A stretch of 64,000 nt of DNA from Flavobacteriaceae bacterium (lineage in GTDB: Bacteria; Bacteroidota; Bacteroidia; Flavobacteriales; Flavobacteriaceae), in assembly GCA_947456955.1 (NCBI GenBank), contig CANGTQ010000009.1, positions 1 to 64,000 of the forward strand. Reading direction: 5' to 3'. Below, piece after piece: positions 32,499 to 41,491 of this stretch. The notes below the pieces were generated by a model that saw only the letters and a list, made by a program, of their open reading frames with translations, was not told where the DNA came from and ran no database searches. Each line of letters opens with the position of its first letter. Position 1 is the stretch's first letter. Both the position numbers and the translations under genes were made by a program.

Positions 32499-33170
32499 AT
32501 GTCAAAAATTCATGTTTATTTTATGCCAGGAATGGCTGCTAGTTCAAGTATTTTTGAACGAATTCATTTGCCAACAGAAACTTTTGAAATGCATTTGCTG
32601 GAATGGGTTTTACCCAATAAAAATGAATCGTTGAAAGTGTACGCTAAGCGAATGGCAAAAAACATAAAGCATGAAAATGTTATCTTGATTGGAGTTTCAT
32701 TTGGTGGTATTTTGGTTCAGGAAATGAAACCATTTGTGAATACCAAAAAAGTAATCATCATTTCGAGCATAAAATCGAATGCAGAATTATCAAGACAAAT
32801 GAAAGTTGCTAAATCCACAAAAGCATACAAACTTATACCAACCAAACTATTGGAAAACATTGAGTTTTTAGCTAAATTTACTTTTGGTTCTTCTATTTTA
32901 AAACAAAAAATGAAACTCTATGAAAAGTTTCTTTCTGTTCGGGATAAAGTATATTTAGACTGGGCAATTGAGCAAATAATCAATTGGAATCGAACAGAAA
33001 TCGACAATGAAGTTATCCATATACATGGCGATGCGGATGAAGTTTTTCCAATAAAAAACATTAAAAACTGCATCAGTGTTAAAGGCGGAACGCACATCAT
33101 GATTATAACAAAATACAGATGGTTTAACGAAAATTTACCTAAAATTATGTTAGACAATTATCGAAATTAG
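32499..33170 (+). CDS. Alpha/beta hydrolase
   Basis: This 223-residue cytoplasmic protein has the alpha/beta-hydrolase fold: nucleophile elbow GVSFGG with S67, a later acid-loop candidate HIHGDADEVFP and the final histidine in KGGTHIMII. The substrate is unknown; the family includes esterases and lipases. The lytic transglycosylase gene begins 35 bases downstream in the same direction. Confidence 0.85.
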   Translation: MSKIHVYFMPGMAASSSIFERIHLPTETFEMHLLEWVLPNKNESLKVYAKRMAKNIKHENVILIGVSFGGILVQEMKPFVNTKKVIIISSIKSNAELSRQMKVAKSTKAYKLIPTKLLENIEFLAKFTFGSSILKQKMKLYEKFLSVRDKVYLDWAIEQIINWNRTEIDNEVIHIHGDADEVFPIKNIKNCISVKGGTHIMIITKYRWFNENLPKIMLDNYRN

Positions 33171-33205
33171 ATCATGTTTTTGTAGTTTTACCACTATAAA
33201 ATGAA

Positions 33206-34105
33206 ATGAAAATGAAAACGAATAAAGCCCTTTTATCTACTATTGGCGTAATTTTAATCGCAGTAATTCTGGTCTTTGGAGTTTCTGGTGATAGCAAAGA
33301 TAAATTACTACATGAAGGAACAGCAATGTATTTTCCAAATGCTGTTGATTTTGCAGGTGAAAAAACACCATTACAAATTACTGATGTAAAAGAACGATTA
33401 GACAGAGAATTACTTATAAATGCCAATTTGCATGCTACAACTGTGCTCATAATTAAGCGAGCTAACAGAGCTTTTCCTATCATTGAGCCTATTCTTCAAA
33501 AGTACAACGTTCCAGATGATTTCAAATATTTAGCCGTAATCGAAAGTGGTTTGACTAATGCAGTTTCAGGTGCAGGCGCAAAAGGTGTTTGGCAGTTTAT
33601 GCCTGATACTGCTAAAGAAAAAGGAATGGAAGTCAACGATATTGTTGATGAGCGCTATCATTTGGAAAAAGCTACCGAAGCGGCTTGTAAATATTTGTTG
33701 TCTGCCAAAGAAAAATTTGGTTCATGGACATTGGCTGCCGCCTCTTACAACGGAGGCATGACCGGAGTTGGGAAAAAAATAGAAGAACAAAAAGTTTCCA
33801 ATTACTATGATTTGGCTCTTACAGAAGAAACATCGCGTTATGTTTTTAGAATTTTAGCTTTAAAAGAAATTATGAGAAATCCAGCCAAATATGGTTTTAG
33901 TATCTTTTCCAGCGATTTGTATTCTCAAATTCCTTCCAAAAAAATTGAAATCGACAGCACTATTAATGATTTAGCTGATTTTGCCAAAACGCAAGGCATC
34001 AACTATAAAATTCTTAAAATTCATAATCCTTGGTTACGAGACAAAAAATTACTAAATCCAACGAAGAAAAAATACGAAATTGATATTCCAACAGAAGGTT
34101 ATTAG
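33206..34105 (+). CDS. Lytic transglycosylase (SLT domain)
   Basis: This 299-residue protein has an N-terminal signal or anchor helix (residues 8-27) and a transglycosylase SLT domain with catalytic E113 (LAVIESGLTNAVS), followed by GAKGVWQFMPDTAK and the AASYNGG block. It would cleave peptidoglycan glycan strands with formation of 1,6-anhydro ends, as MltD does. A LysM domain is not seen; the C-terminal part (about 250-299) ends with LNPTKKKYEIDIPTEGY. ATG at 33212 is an alternative start. Confidence 0.9.
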   Translation: MKMKTNKALLSTIGVILIAVILVFGVSGDSKDKLLHEGTAMYFPNAVDFAGEKTPLQITDVKERLDRELLINANLHATTVLIIKRANRAFPIIEPILQKYNVPDDFKYLAVIESGLTNAVSGAGAKGVWQFMPDTAKEKGMEVNDIVDERYHLEKATEAACKYLLSAKEKFGSWTLAAASYNGGMTGVGKKIEEQKVSNYYDLALTEETSRYVFRILALKEIMRNPAKYGFSIFSSDLYSQIPSKKIEIDSTINDLADFAKTQGINYKILKIHNPWLRDKKLLNPTKKKYEIDIPTEGY

Positions 34106-34116
34106 TTTACATTCAC

Positions 34117-34191
34117 AGTTTTCAGTTGTTAATAGAAAACAAAAAAAAGAGCTTTAGATTTTTCTAAAGCTATTTTTTATACTGAAAACTG
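34117..34191. terminator. Nested hairpins between convergent genes
   Basis: The inner stem AGCTTTAGA (34150-34158) with TCTAAAGCT (34163-34171) plus A and T tracts is a bidirectional terminator. An outer inverted pair CAGTTTTCAGT (34117-34127) and ACTGAAAACTG (34181-34191) brackets it. Confidence 0.85.
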
Positions 34192-34208
34192 AGACTGAAA
34201 ACCGTATA

Positions 34209-34724
34209 CTATATCTTCTTCATCTGCTCTTTCATCATCTTAATCTGATCACTCAGCATGTTTTGTTTATCTAGCTTTTTGGCTTCGTTTAATAATGCTG
34301 TAGCTTCCATTTTACGTCTTCTTGACATTGCAATTCCGGCCAGATTCAACTTGGCAACAGCCAAATCCATATCCATACTCAATCCTAGTTCAATTGCCTT
34401 TTTAAAGAACTTCTCCGATTGGTGTAAATTTGTTTGCGACATCATTAAACCGTGAAGGTAATTGTAATAGCCTTGCTGCTTTCTAACCAAAGCCGTTTCC
34501 GGGTTTTTAATTTTGTCCAACCACATTTTGGCACCTTCAAAATCTTGTTTTCTCAACTTTAAAAATGCCAAAAGGATGTATTCATTTTTATAATAAAGTA
34601 AAATCGGAATTACTGTCAATAGGATTAGAAAAATTCCGTTTCCAATATTTCCTTCTTTAAATTGCCAAATGGCTGTTGCGACTAATAAAGCCGCTATGAT
34701 TAATTTAATAAATCTGTGAAACAT
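34209..34724 (-). CDS. Membrane protein with TPR-like helices
   Basis: This 171-residue protein has two N-terminal membrane helices (about 5-24 and 27-45), and a cytoplasmic helical region that fits one or two degenerate TPRs (GYYNYLHGLMMSQTNLHQSEKFFKKAIELG, then AVAKLNLAGIAMSRRRKMEATALLNEAKKL). The conserved TPR-like pattern includes GLMMSQTNLHQSEKFFKKAI with Ala/Gly at the helix contacts. It may scaffold membrane proteins. Function is unknown. A CAAATGTA box (34745-34752, minus -7 consensus) lies upstream but lacks a good -33. Confidence 0.75.
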   Translation of the reverse strand: MFHRFIKLIIAALLVATAIWQFKEGNIGNGIFLILLTVIPILLYYKNEYILLAFLKLRKQDFEGAKMWLDKIKNPETALVRKQQGYYNYLHGLMMSQTNLHQSEKFFKKAIELGLSMDMDLAVAKLNLAGIAMSRRRKMEATALLNEAKKLDKQNMLSDQIKMMKEQMKKI

Positions 34725-34786
34725 ATGTTATATTTTTTGTGGTAGCAAATGTAATAAAATCAAATGAAAATATTTTTATAAAACTA

Positions 34787-34817
34787 CTTGCCAGAAAAAA
34801 AAAGGTTTGTATATTTG
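34787..34817 (+). promoter_or_regulatory. Bacteroidota-type promoter of rpmH
   Basis: TTG (34787-34789), 20 bases and TATATTTG (34810-34817). The leader to the rpmH ATG is about 57 nt. Confidence 0.75.
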
Positions 34818-34880
34818 CACTCGGTTTAAAAAGAGCCATATTATCATAGAAATTAATACGAGATTTAAAGATACTAAGCA

Positions 34881-35042
34881 ATGAGCAAAAGAACGTTTCA
34901 ACCATCGAAAAGAAAGAGAAGAAATAAACACGGATTTATGGACAGAATGGCTTCTGCAAATGGAAGAAAAGTCCTTGCGCGTCGTAGAGCAAAAGGAAGA
35001 CATAAATTGACTGTATCTTCTGAACCAAGACACAAAAAATAA
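34881..35042 (+). CDS. rpmH: 50S ribosomal protein L34
   Basis: This 53-residue basic protein starts [20 protein letters not shown] and ends in SSEPRHKK; its core [19 protein letters not shown] is the L34 signature. It is short, so a long-ORF filter would miss it. Unlike in many bacteria, rnpA and dnaA are not next to it; carB follows after a terminator. It has its own promoter and terminator. Confidence 0.98.
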
Positions 35043-35065
35043 TGATTAACAATTAATCAATATCA

Positions 35066-35098
35066 AGCCGTTACTTTTATTAGTAGCGGCTTTTTTTT
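35066..35098 (+). terminator. Terminator of rpmH
   Basis: AGCCGTTAC (35066-35074) pairs with GTAGCGGCT (35083-35091, one G-U pair), followed by T8. Confidence 0.88.
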
Positions 35099-35122
35099 AA
35101 ACCTGTTTATAAAAATTGATAA

Positions 35123-35216
35123 GTTTTCGAAGCTATTTCCCGCTATACGTTCCAATCTTTTTATTTTTAAAGAAAAATAAAAAGGATTTCCACTGCTATC
35201 GGGGCTAGGGAACAGT
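35123..35216 (+). repeat. Structured leader element before carB
   Basis: The core is a perfect 12-bp hairpin CTTTTTATTTTT (35157-35168), loop AAAG, AAAAATAAAAAG (35173-35184), extended outward by AAT/ATT. Around it are further complementary pieces: TTTCCCG (35136-35142) against CGGGG-GGGAA (35200-35211). The motif could act as a dispersed hairpin repeat or as RNA structure in the carB leader. From memory, similar cassettes occur in other Flavobacterium intergenic regions; I could not verify this. Confidence 0.6.
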
Positions 35217-35295
35217 GCAAAAAAAACAACAAGTAATCTAACACAACAACTAACAATAAACCACAAACTACAAACCACAAACAACAAACAACACA
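35217..35295 (+). other. A/C-rich, nearly G-free leader before carB
   Basis: The last 79 bases before the carB ATG are almost only A and C, with repeated short units (ACAAACTACAAACCACAAACAAC and similar) and very few G or T. Such a stretch is unstructured and leaves the start codon open. No Shine-Dalgarno sequence is visible. Confidence 0.8.
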
Positions 35296-38148
35296 ATGCC
35301 AAAAGACAATTCAATTAAATCGGTTTTAATCATAGGTTCAGGTCCAATTGTAATTGGCCAGGCATGCGAATTTGATTATGCAGGTTCCCAATCAGCACGA
35401 TCCATCCGCGAAGAAGGAATCGAAGTCATCCTAATCAACTCCAATCCAGCAACAATTATGACCGATCCAAGTATGGCCGATCATATTTACTTATTACCAC
35501 TAACAACCAAATCCATTATCCAAATTCTCAAAGAACATCCTCAAATAGACGCTGTCTTGCCAACAATGGGTGGACAAACTGCGTTAAATCTTTGTCTGGA
35601 AGCTGATGAAAAAGGAATATGGGAAGATTTTGGCGTAAAATTAATTGGAGTCGATGTAAATGCCATTAACATTACTGAAGACAGAGAGCAATTCAAACAA
35701 CTTTTAGAAAGAATAAATGTACCAACCGCGCCAGCCAAAACGGCAACCTCTTTCTTAAAAGGAAAAGAAATTGCACAGGAATTTGGGTTTCCATTAGTAA
35801 TACGTCCATCGTTTACATTGGGTGGAACCGGAGCCGCATTCGTACATAGCAAAGAAGAGTTTGATGAAAAACTAACTTACGGATTAGAAATGTCACCCAT
35901 ACATGAAGTCTTAATTGATAAGGCTCTGCTTGGTTGGAAAGAATATGAATTAGAATTACTTCGGGATAAAAATGACAATGTTGTCATCATTTGTTCTATC
36001 GAAAATATGGACCCAATGGGAATTCATACTGGCGATTCGATCACAGTGGCGCCCGCGATGACCTTATCGGATACAACCTTTCAAAGAATGCGAGACTATG
36101 CTATTTTGATGATGCGTTCTATCGGAAATTTTGCTGGTGGTTGTAATGTACAGTTCGCCGTTTCGCCTGACGAAAATGAAGATATTGTCGCCATTGAAAT
36201 CAATCCAAGAGTTTCTCGTTCTTCAGCATTAGCATCCAAAGCAACAGGTTATCCAATTGCAAAAGTAGCTTCGAAATTGGCGTTAGGCTATCATTTAGAT
36301 GAATTGCCAAATCAAATTACAAAACTTACTTCTGCTTTATTTGAACCTACTTTGGATTATGTTATTGTCAAAATTCCACGTTGGAACTTCGACAAATTTG
36401 AAGGTGCTGACAGAACCTTAGGATTGCAAATGAAATCGGTTGGAGAAGTAATGGGAATTGGACGTTCATTTCAGGAAGCGTTACACAAAGCCACACAATC
36501 ATTAGAAATCAAACGCAACGGATTAGGCGCAGACGGAAAGGGATACAAAAACTACGAGCAAATAATCGAGAAATTAACGTTTGCAAGTTGGGATAGAGTA
36601 TTTGTGATTTACGATGCCATTGCCATGGGAATTCCATTGAGTAGAATCCACGAAATCACTAAAATTGACATGTGGTTTTTGAAGCAATACGAAGAATTGT
36701 ATACGATAGAAAAAGAAATTTCAAAATATAACGTTACCAATCTTCCAAAGGAATTATTACTGGAAGCGAAGCAAAAAGGTTACGGCGACCGGCAAATTGC
36801 CCACATGCTGAAATGTTTGGAAAGTCAGGTTTATAAATTGCGTGACGAAATGAATATCAAGCGCGTTTATAAATTAGTTGACACTTGTGCAGCTGAATTT
36901 AAAGCGCTAACACCTTATTATTATTCGACCTTTGAAGCTGAAATTCAAACAGCCGATGGTACCCGATTTGTTCACAATGAAAGTATTGTGACTGATAAGA
37001 AAAAAGTAGTTGTTTTAGGTTCAGGACCTAATAGAATAGGACAAGGAATCGAGTTTGATTATTCTTGTGTTCACGGTGTTTTGGCAGCAAAAGAATGTGG
37101 TTATGAAACCATCATGATTAACTGCAATCCGGAAACGGTTTCAACTGATTTTGACACGGCTGATAAATTGTATTTCGAACCCGTTTTTTGGGAACATATT
37201 TATGACATTATCCGACATGAAAAACCTGAAGGTGTTATTGTTCAGCTTGGCGGACAAACCGCTTTGAAGCTGGCTGAGAAACTATCTAAATACGATATAA
37301 AAATACTTGGAACATCATTCGACGCTCTTGATTTAGCCGAAGACAGAGGAAGATTTTCAGAATTGCTGACCGAGTTAAAAATTCCGTTTCCAAAATTTGG
37401 AATTGCTGAAAATGCAGATCAGGCATCTGCTTTAGCTGACGTACTCGATTTTCCTTTACTGGTTCGTCCATCCTATGTTTTGGGAGGACAAGGCATGAAG
37501 ATTGTTATCAACAAACAGGAATTGGAGGAACATGTTATTGATTTGCTCAAAAATATTCCGGGGAATAAATTATTGCTCGACCATTATTTAGACGGAGCAA
37601 TAGAAGCAGAAGCCGATGCGATTTGTGATGGTGAGAATGTCTATATCATCGGAATCATGGAACACATAGAGCCGTGTGGAATCCATTCGGGAGATTCTAA
37701 TGCGACATTACCACCATTTAATTTAGGTGAATTCGTGATGCAACAAATAAAAGACCATACGAAGAAAATTGCATTAGCACTCAGAACTGTTGGCTTGATT
37801 AACATCCAATTTGCGATTAAAGATGATATTGTTTACATCATAGAAGCCAATCCAAGAGCTTCGAGAACGGTGCCTTTTATTGCAAAAGCGTATGGCGAAC
37901 CTTATGTAAACTATGCCACTAAAGTAATGCTGGGCGTTAATAAAGTAACCGATTTTAAATTCAATCCTCAGTTGAAAGGATATGCAATTAAACAACCTGT
38001 TTTTTCATTCAGCAAATTCAAAGATGTCAACAAAGCACTAGGACCCGAAATGAAATCAACCGGTGAAAGTATTTTATTTATTGATGATTTGAAGGATGAT
38101 CAGTTTTATGAGTTGTATTCGAGACGTAAGATGTATTTAAGTAAATAA
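35296..38148 (+). CDS. carB: Carbamoyl-phosphate synthase large subunit, no allosteric domain
   Basis: This 950-residue protein makes carbamoyl phosphate for pyrimidine and arginine synthesis from bicarbonate, ammonia and two ATP. Two ATP-grasp halves are visible: the first with IGSGPIVIGQACEFDYAGSQ (about 12-31) and the second with GSGPNRIGQGIEFDYSC (about 576). Both carry family metal-loop pieces such as INPRVSRSSALASKATGYPI and EANPRASRTVPF. The protein stops soon after GPEMKSTGE, so the about 120-residue C-terminal MGS-like domain that binds UMP and ornithine in E. coli CarB (1073 residues) is absent. The partner carA is not in the window. Confidence 0.95.
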   Translation: MPKDNSIKSVLIIGSGPIVIGQACEFDYAGSQSARSIREEGIEVILINSNPATIMTDPSMADHIYLLPLTTKSIIQILKEHPQIDAVLPTMGGQTALNLCLEADEKGIWEDFGVKLIGVDVNAINITEDREQFKQLLERINVPTAPAKTATSFLKGKEIAQEFGFPLVIRPSFTLGGTGAAFVHSKEEFDEKLTYGLEMSPIHEVLIDKALLGWKEYELELLRDKNDNVVIICSIENMDPMGIHTGDSITVAPAMTLSDTTFQRMRDYAILMMRSIGNFAGGCNVQFAVSPDENEDIVAIEINPRVSRSSALASKATGYPIAKVASKLALGYHLDELPNQITKLTSALFEPTLDYVIVKIPRWNFDKFEGADRTLGLQMKSVGEVMGIGRSFQEALHKATQSLEIKRNGLGADGKGYKNYEQIIEKLTFASWDRVFVIYDAIAMGIPLSRIHEITKIDMWFLKQYEELYTIEKEISKYNVTNLPKELLLEAKQKGYGDRQIAHMLKCLESQVYKLRDEMNIKRVYKLVDTCAAEFKALTPYYYSTFEAEIQTADGTRFVHNESIVTDKKKVVVLGSGPNRIGQGIEFDYSCVHGVLAAKECGYETIMINCNPETVSTDFDTADKLYFEPVFWEHIYDIIRHEKPEGVIVQLGGQTALKLAEKLSKYDIKILGTSFDALDLAEDRGRFSELLTELKIPFPKFGIAENADQASALADVLDFPLLVRPSYVLGGQGMKIVINKQELEEHVIDLLKNIPGNKLLLDHYLDGAIEAEADAICDGENVYIIGIMEHIEPCGIHSGDSNATLPPFNLGEFVMQQIKDHTKKIALALRTVGLINIQFAIKDDIVYIIEANPRASRTVPFIAKAYGEPYVNYATKVMLGVNKVTDFKFNPQLKGYAIKQPVFSFSKFKDVNKALGPEMKSTGESILFIDDLKDDQFYELYSRRKMYLSK

Positions 38149-38154
38149 TCTATA

Positions 38155-38763
38155 CTAAGCAGTAACTTTCAGTCCACCCGGGAATGGTCTGTAGGCATAA
38201 TAGTGTAATACTTCTTCAATGGCTATTTTCAAGGCTTCATTTATTGGAAGCATCGTCTTTCCTAATCTAAAATCTATTTGGGAAAGATGCATGTAATAGT
38301 CGTAGAATATCGGTACGTATAGTCCATTTGCGATAGCCACTGTTGTGTTTTTATAGTTTTCGGACTGGTTTTCCTTTATTATTTTGCAAGTAGCTAAACG
38401 CAGTTTTCCCAAATTATCCCTACTGGCGGCATAGCCAAAGAGTCGGCAAATCAGTCCACGGTATTTATAATTAGAACAGCTCCCATTATCGCTGTCAACG
38501 ATAGAAACCGGACGGTATATATGGCAAAGTTTTTTGGTAGTTTGGTTTAGTTCGTCCAAAACAATTTCGGCCTGACCGTTTAAATACAAGTGGGATGCCC
38601 AAGGAAGAAACTCCAATGGTGAAGCATCAATATGTGGCGTAGTGCAACATTTTCCACAGCCTAAAACACACTGTAATCCTGTTTTGGATTGGAAACCAAC
38701 AATCTCTCCTTCAAGTCGGTCAAATAGTTGTTCGACTAACTTAACCTTTCTTTCGATTCCCAT
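38155..38763 (-). CDS. YkgJ family cysteine-cluster protein
   Basis: This 202-residue protein has the YkgJ pattern of clustered cysteines: C32, C36, C39 and C40 (CVLGCGKCC), and later C-containing segments (KLCHIYRP, CSNYKYRGLICRLFGYA, LATCK). These probably bind a metal or iron-sulfur centre. The biological role is unknown. It converges on carB with a 6-base gap and no terminator. Confidence 0.87.
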   Translation of the reverse strand: MGIERKVKLVEQLFDRLEGEIVGFQSKTGLQCVLGCGKCCTTPHIDASPLEFLPWASHLYLNGQAEIVLDELNQTTKKLCHIYRPVSIVDSDNGSCSNYKYRGLICRLFGYAASRDNLGKLRLATCKIIKENQSENYKNTTVAIANGLYVPIFYDYYMHLSQIDFRLGKTMLPINEALKIAIEEVLHYYAYRPFPGGLKVTA

Positions 38764-38865
38764 TTTTTTTGAAAGGTAGGCTATTATAAATGGCTTATGT
38801 TATATAGTTGTTTTCTTTGTGATTTGTATTTATGACGTATGCCAATTTGATGATTTGTAAATCAA

Positions 38866-38895
38866 TTGATTTAGGGTAGTTTTTTAGTATATTTG
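38866..38895 (+). promoter_or_regulatory. Bacteroidota-type promoter of the CotH gene
   Basis: TTG (38866-38868), exactly 19 bases and TATATTTG (38888-38895), 15 bases before the ATG at 38911. Confidence 0.82.
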
Positions 38896-38910
38896 AGAAA
38901 ATTCTATCAG

Positions 38911-40965
38911 ATGAAAAACAACCGTTTTACTAATTATATTCTACTTACTTTTTTACTGGTTTTTATCAATACTCATTCGCAAACTTTTACGGATAGTAAT
39001 TTGCCGATTGTTATTATTTCCACTGATATCAATCCGGCAACAAGTCTTCCTTATGAAATTGTGGATGACCCCGATGTATTTGGTACCATGAAAATCATCA
39101 AGCATCCTGATGGTTCTAGAAATTATCTTACAGATCAAAATACGGCTGCATTTTTAAATTATAATGGCCGTCTCGCTATACAAATTCGAGGTTCTTCTTC
39201 TCAGGATCTTCCTAAAAAAGGATATAAGGTAACTACTTTGCTGGCAGATAATGTTACAAATAACAATGTTGCTCTGCTTGGAATGCCGGCAGAAAATGAC
39301 TGGGTTTTGAATGGTTTAGCTTTTGACCCTTCATTAATAAGAGATTATTTGGCTTATAATCTCTCACGTCAAATGGGGAATTATGCTCCAAGGACACAAT
39401 ATTGTGAGGTTTTGATAAACGGAGAGTATATGGGGCTTTATCTACTTCAGGAAAAAATAAAAGCAGATTCGAATCGCGTTAATGTTCTTAAAATTGCAAC
39501 AACAGACATAAGCGGAGATAATCTGACTGGTGGTTATATCACCAAAGCCGATAAGACTACAGGTGGCGATCCGGTTGCTTGGACGACAACAGCATATAAC
39601 GGTCAGGATGTAAATTATATCCACGATTTGCCAAAACCGGAAGTCGTTACTTCAGAGCAGGATACGTACATTCACAGTCAATTTACTAATCTACAGACAG
39701 CCGTAACAGCTAATAATTCGACTTTCTTGAACGGATATCCAACCAGAATTGACATTCCATCTTTCGTAGATTTTATGATTTCTAACGATTTTGCTGCTAA
39801 TGCAGACGGATATCAGTTTAGTACTTATTTTCACAAAGACAGAAAAGGGAAATTACGTGCCGGACCAATTTGGGATTTTAACCTGACTTGGGGAAATGAT
39901 TTATTTGAATATGGATTCGATAGAAGTAAATACAACACTTGGCAGTTTTTAAATGGTGATAATGAAGGCTCAAAATTTTGGAGAGATTTGTATAATAATG
40001 CTATATTCAAATGCTATTTGTCTAAACGGTTTAACCAATTGACACAAGCTGGTCAGCCATTGAATACTGCTGTTTTGAATACTTTTATAGATAATACGAT
40101 TACGCTAATCAATGAAGCGATGGTTCGTGAAAATGAAAAATGGAATACTATTCCGAACAATCCAATGGAAATAGCTAATCTTAAAACTTTTATAGTCAAC
40201 AGAACCACTTGGATGACGAACAATTTAGGTGAATTTGCAAGCTGTTCTAACGTGGCAGTTCCGCCACTTGTTATTACAAAAATTAATTATAATCCGTCAA
40301 CTTCGGTATCTTTTCCGCTTAGCAATGATCAGGAATTTATTGAAATACAAAATACCGGAACTACTTTGGTTACGCTCTCCGGAATTTATTTCAGCGAATT
40401 GGGAACAAGCTATCAATTTCCCTATAATGCTACCATTTCAGGAAATTCAAGTTTGTATCTGGCTTCCAACGAAACTGTTTTTCAGTCTAAATATGGATTC
40501 GCTCCTTTTGGGCAATTCACACGAAATTTATCTAATAAATCTCAGAAAATTGTACTTGCCGATGCTTTTGGAAACATAATTGATTCGGTAGAATATTTTG
40601 ACACTTCGCCTTGGCCAACAGCAGCAGATGGTGGAGGAAGTTACCTGCAGTTAACCAACACGAGTTTGGATAATAATTTAGGAACGAGTTGGGTGGCTTC
40701 TACAGCATCTTTGTCTGTTAGTAATTTTGATTTGGATTCGGTTATTACTCTCTATCCTAATCCGACAAATTTATCATTAACTGTTAAGTCTCAATTTAAC
40801 ATCGACAAAATAGAAATCTATGACGTTTTGGGTAAATTCGTAAAATCTATTCAGGTGAATGCAAACGAAATTCAAACTGATGTTTCCAATTTTTCTATGG
40901 GAATGTACTTTATGAAAATTTATACACAATACGGAACAAAGACTCAAAAATGGTTTAAGAATTAG
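38911..40965 (+). CDS. T9SS-secreted CotH kinase family protein with lamin-tail domain
   Basis: This 684-residue protein (ATG at 38911) has a signal peptide (MKNNRFTNYILLTFLLVFINTHSQ), a CotH kinase domain (about 25-420) with the typical GPIWDFNLTWGND metal block, a lamin-tail beta-sandwich (about 455-570: DQEFIEIQNTGTTLV), and a T9SS type A sorting tail (LYPNPTNLSLTVKS to the end, about 612-684). The CotH fold phosphorylates extracellular proteins in Bacillus; here the protein is predicted to be secreted and surface-anchored. It carries a consensus promoter and is monocistronic. Confidence 0.92.
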   Translation: MKNNRFTNYILLTFLLVFINTHSQTFTDSNLPIVIISTDINPATSLPYEIVDDPDVFGTMKIIKHPDGSRNYLTDQNTAAFLNYNGRLAIQIRGSSSQDLPKKGYKVTTLLADNVTNNNVALLGMPAENDWVLNGLAFDPSLIRDYLAYNLSRQMGNYAPRTQYCEVLINGEYMGLYLLQEKIKADSNRVNVLKIATTDISGDNLTGGYITKADKTTGGDPVAWTTTAYNGQDVNYIHDLPKPEVVTSEQDTYIHSQFTNLQTAVTANNSTFLNGYPTRIDIPSFVDFMISNDFAANADGYQFSTYFHKDRKGKLRAGPIWDFNLTWGNDLFEYGFDRSKYNTWQFLNGDNEGSKFWRDLYNNAIFKCYLSKRFNQLTQAGQPLNTAVLNTFIDNTITLINEAMVRENEKWNTIPNNPMEIANLKTFIVNRTTWMTNNLGEFASCSNVAVPPLVITKINYNPSTSVSFPLSNDQEFIEIQNTGTTLVTLSGIYFSELGTSYQFPYNATISGNSSLYLASNETVFQSKYGFAPFGQFTRNLSNKSQKIVLADAFGNIIDSVEYFDTSPWPTAADGGGSYLQLTNTSLDNNLGTSWVASTASLSVSNFDLDSVITLYPNPTNLSLTVKSQFNIDKIEIYDVLGKFVKSIQVNANEIQTDVSNFSMGMYFMKIYTQYGTKTQKWFKN

Positions 40966-40975
40966 TTTTGTCAAA

Positions 40976-41383
40976 CTATTTTTTCTCTGTTTTTTCTTCC
41001 ATCAAATCACTCAAATGCAGTCGCAGTGCAGTTACAGAAATACTGATTTCCCAAAAAGAAATCCCTAAAGAAACCAGTAAAGAAAGCAAACTTCCTGCGA
41101 AGAGATAAATTCCTAAGGTTTGTTGTTCTAAAAATAAACACAGCATAGCAAAAACAGAAAGAAATAGACATAGAACCCCAAAAAGCTGCATGTACCGTAT
41201 GAGTGATAATCGCAGGTTGAGGTTTTTGATTTGCAGTAAAATGCTTTTACTGTGATCTTGGTCATAAGTTTTTTTTAATCCTCTCACTATCTGGGCAATA
41301 GTTAAAAAACGATTAGTATAAGCTAATAAAATCAATGATGTTGCTGAGAATAGCAGGGCTGGGGTTTCGATTTGTAAGTTCAT
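40976..41383 (-). CDS. DUF2721 domain-containing membrane protein
   Basis: This 135-residue inner-membrane protein has three hydrophobic helices (about 5-24, 60-80, 88-110) and the charged loop between helices 1 and 2 that is typical of DUF2721. The start MNLQIETPALLFSATSLILLAYTNRF fits the family. No function is known. It converges on the CotH gene with a 10-base gap. Confidence 0.85.
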   Translation of the reverse strand: MNLQIETPALLFSATSLILLAYTNRFLTIAQIVRGLKKTYDQDHSKSILLQIKNLNLRLSLIRYMQLFGVLCLFLSVFAMLCLFLEQQTLGIYLFAGSLLSLLVSLGISFWEISISVTALRLHLSDLMEEKTEKK

Positions 41384-41430
41384 GTGAAATGACGAATTGT
41401 GAATTGCTAAGTTCGGAAATTAATTTCAAT

Positions 41431-41464
41431 AAAAAACCTGCAAGCTTTCACTCACAGGTTTTTT
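41431..41464 (-). terminator. Terminator of htpG
   Basis: AAAACCTG (41433-41440) pairs with CAGGTTTT (41455-41462); on the minus strand the stem is followed by T6. It lies 28 bases past the htpG stop codon. Confidence 0.85.
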
Positions 41465-41491
41465 AACTATTGCCTTATGGCTAATGCCTAA

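Noticed and set aside
34881..35295. Origin of replication near rpmH
   Set aside because: No dnaA, rnpA, yidC or DnaA-box cluster; rpmH alone is not evidence of oriC.
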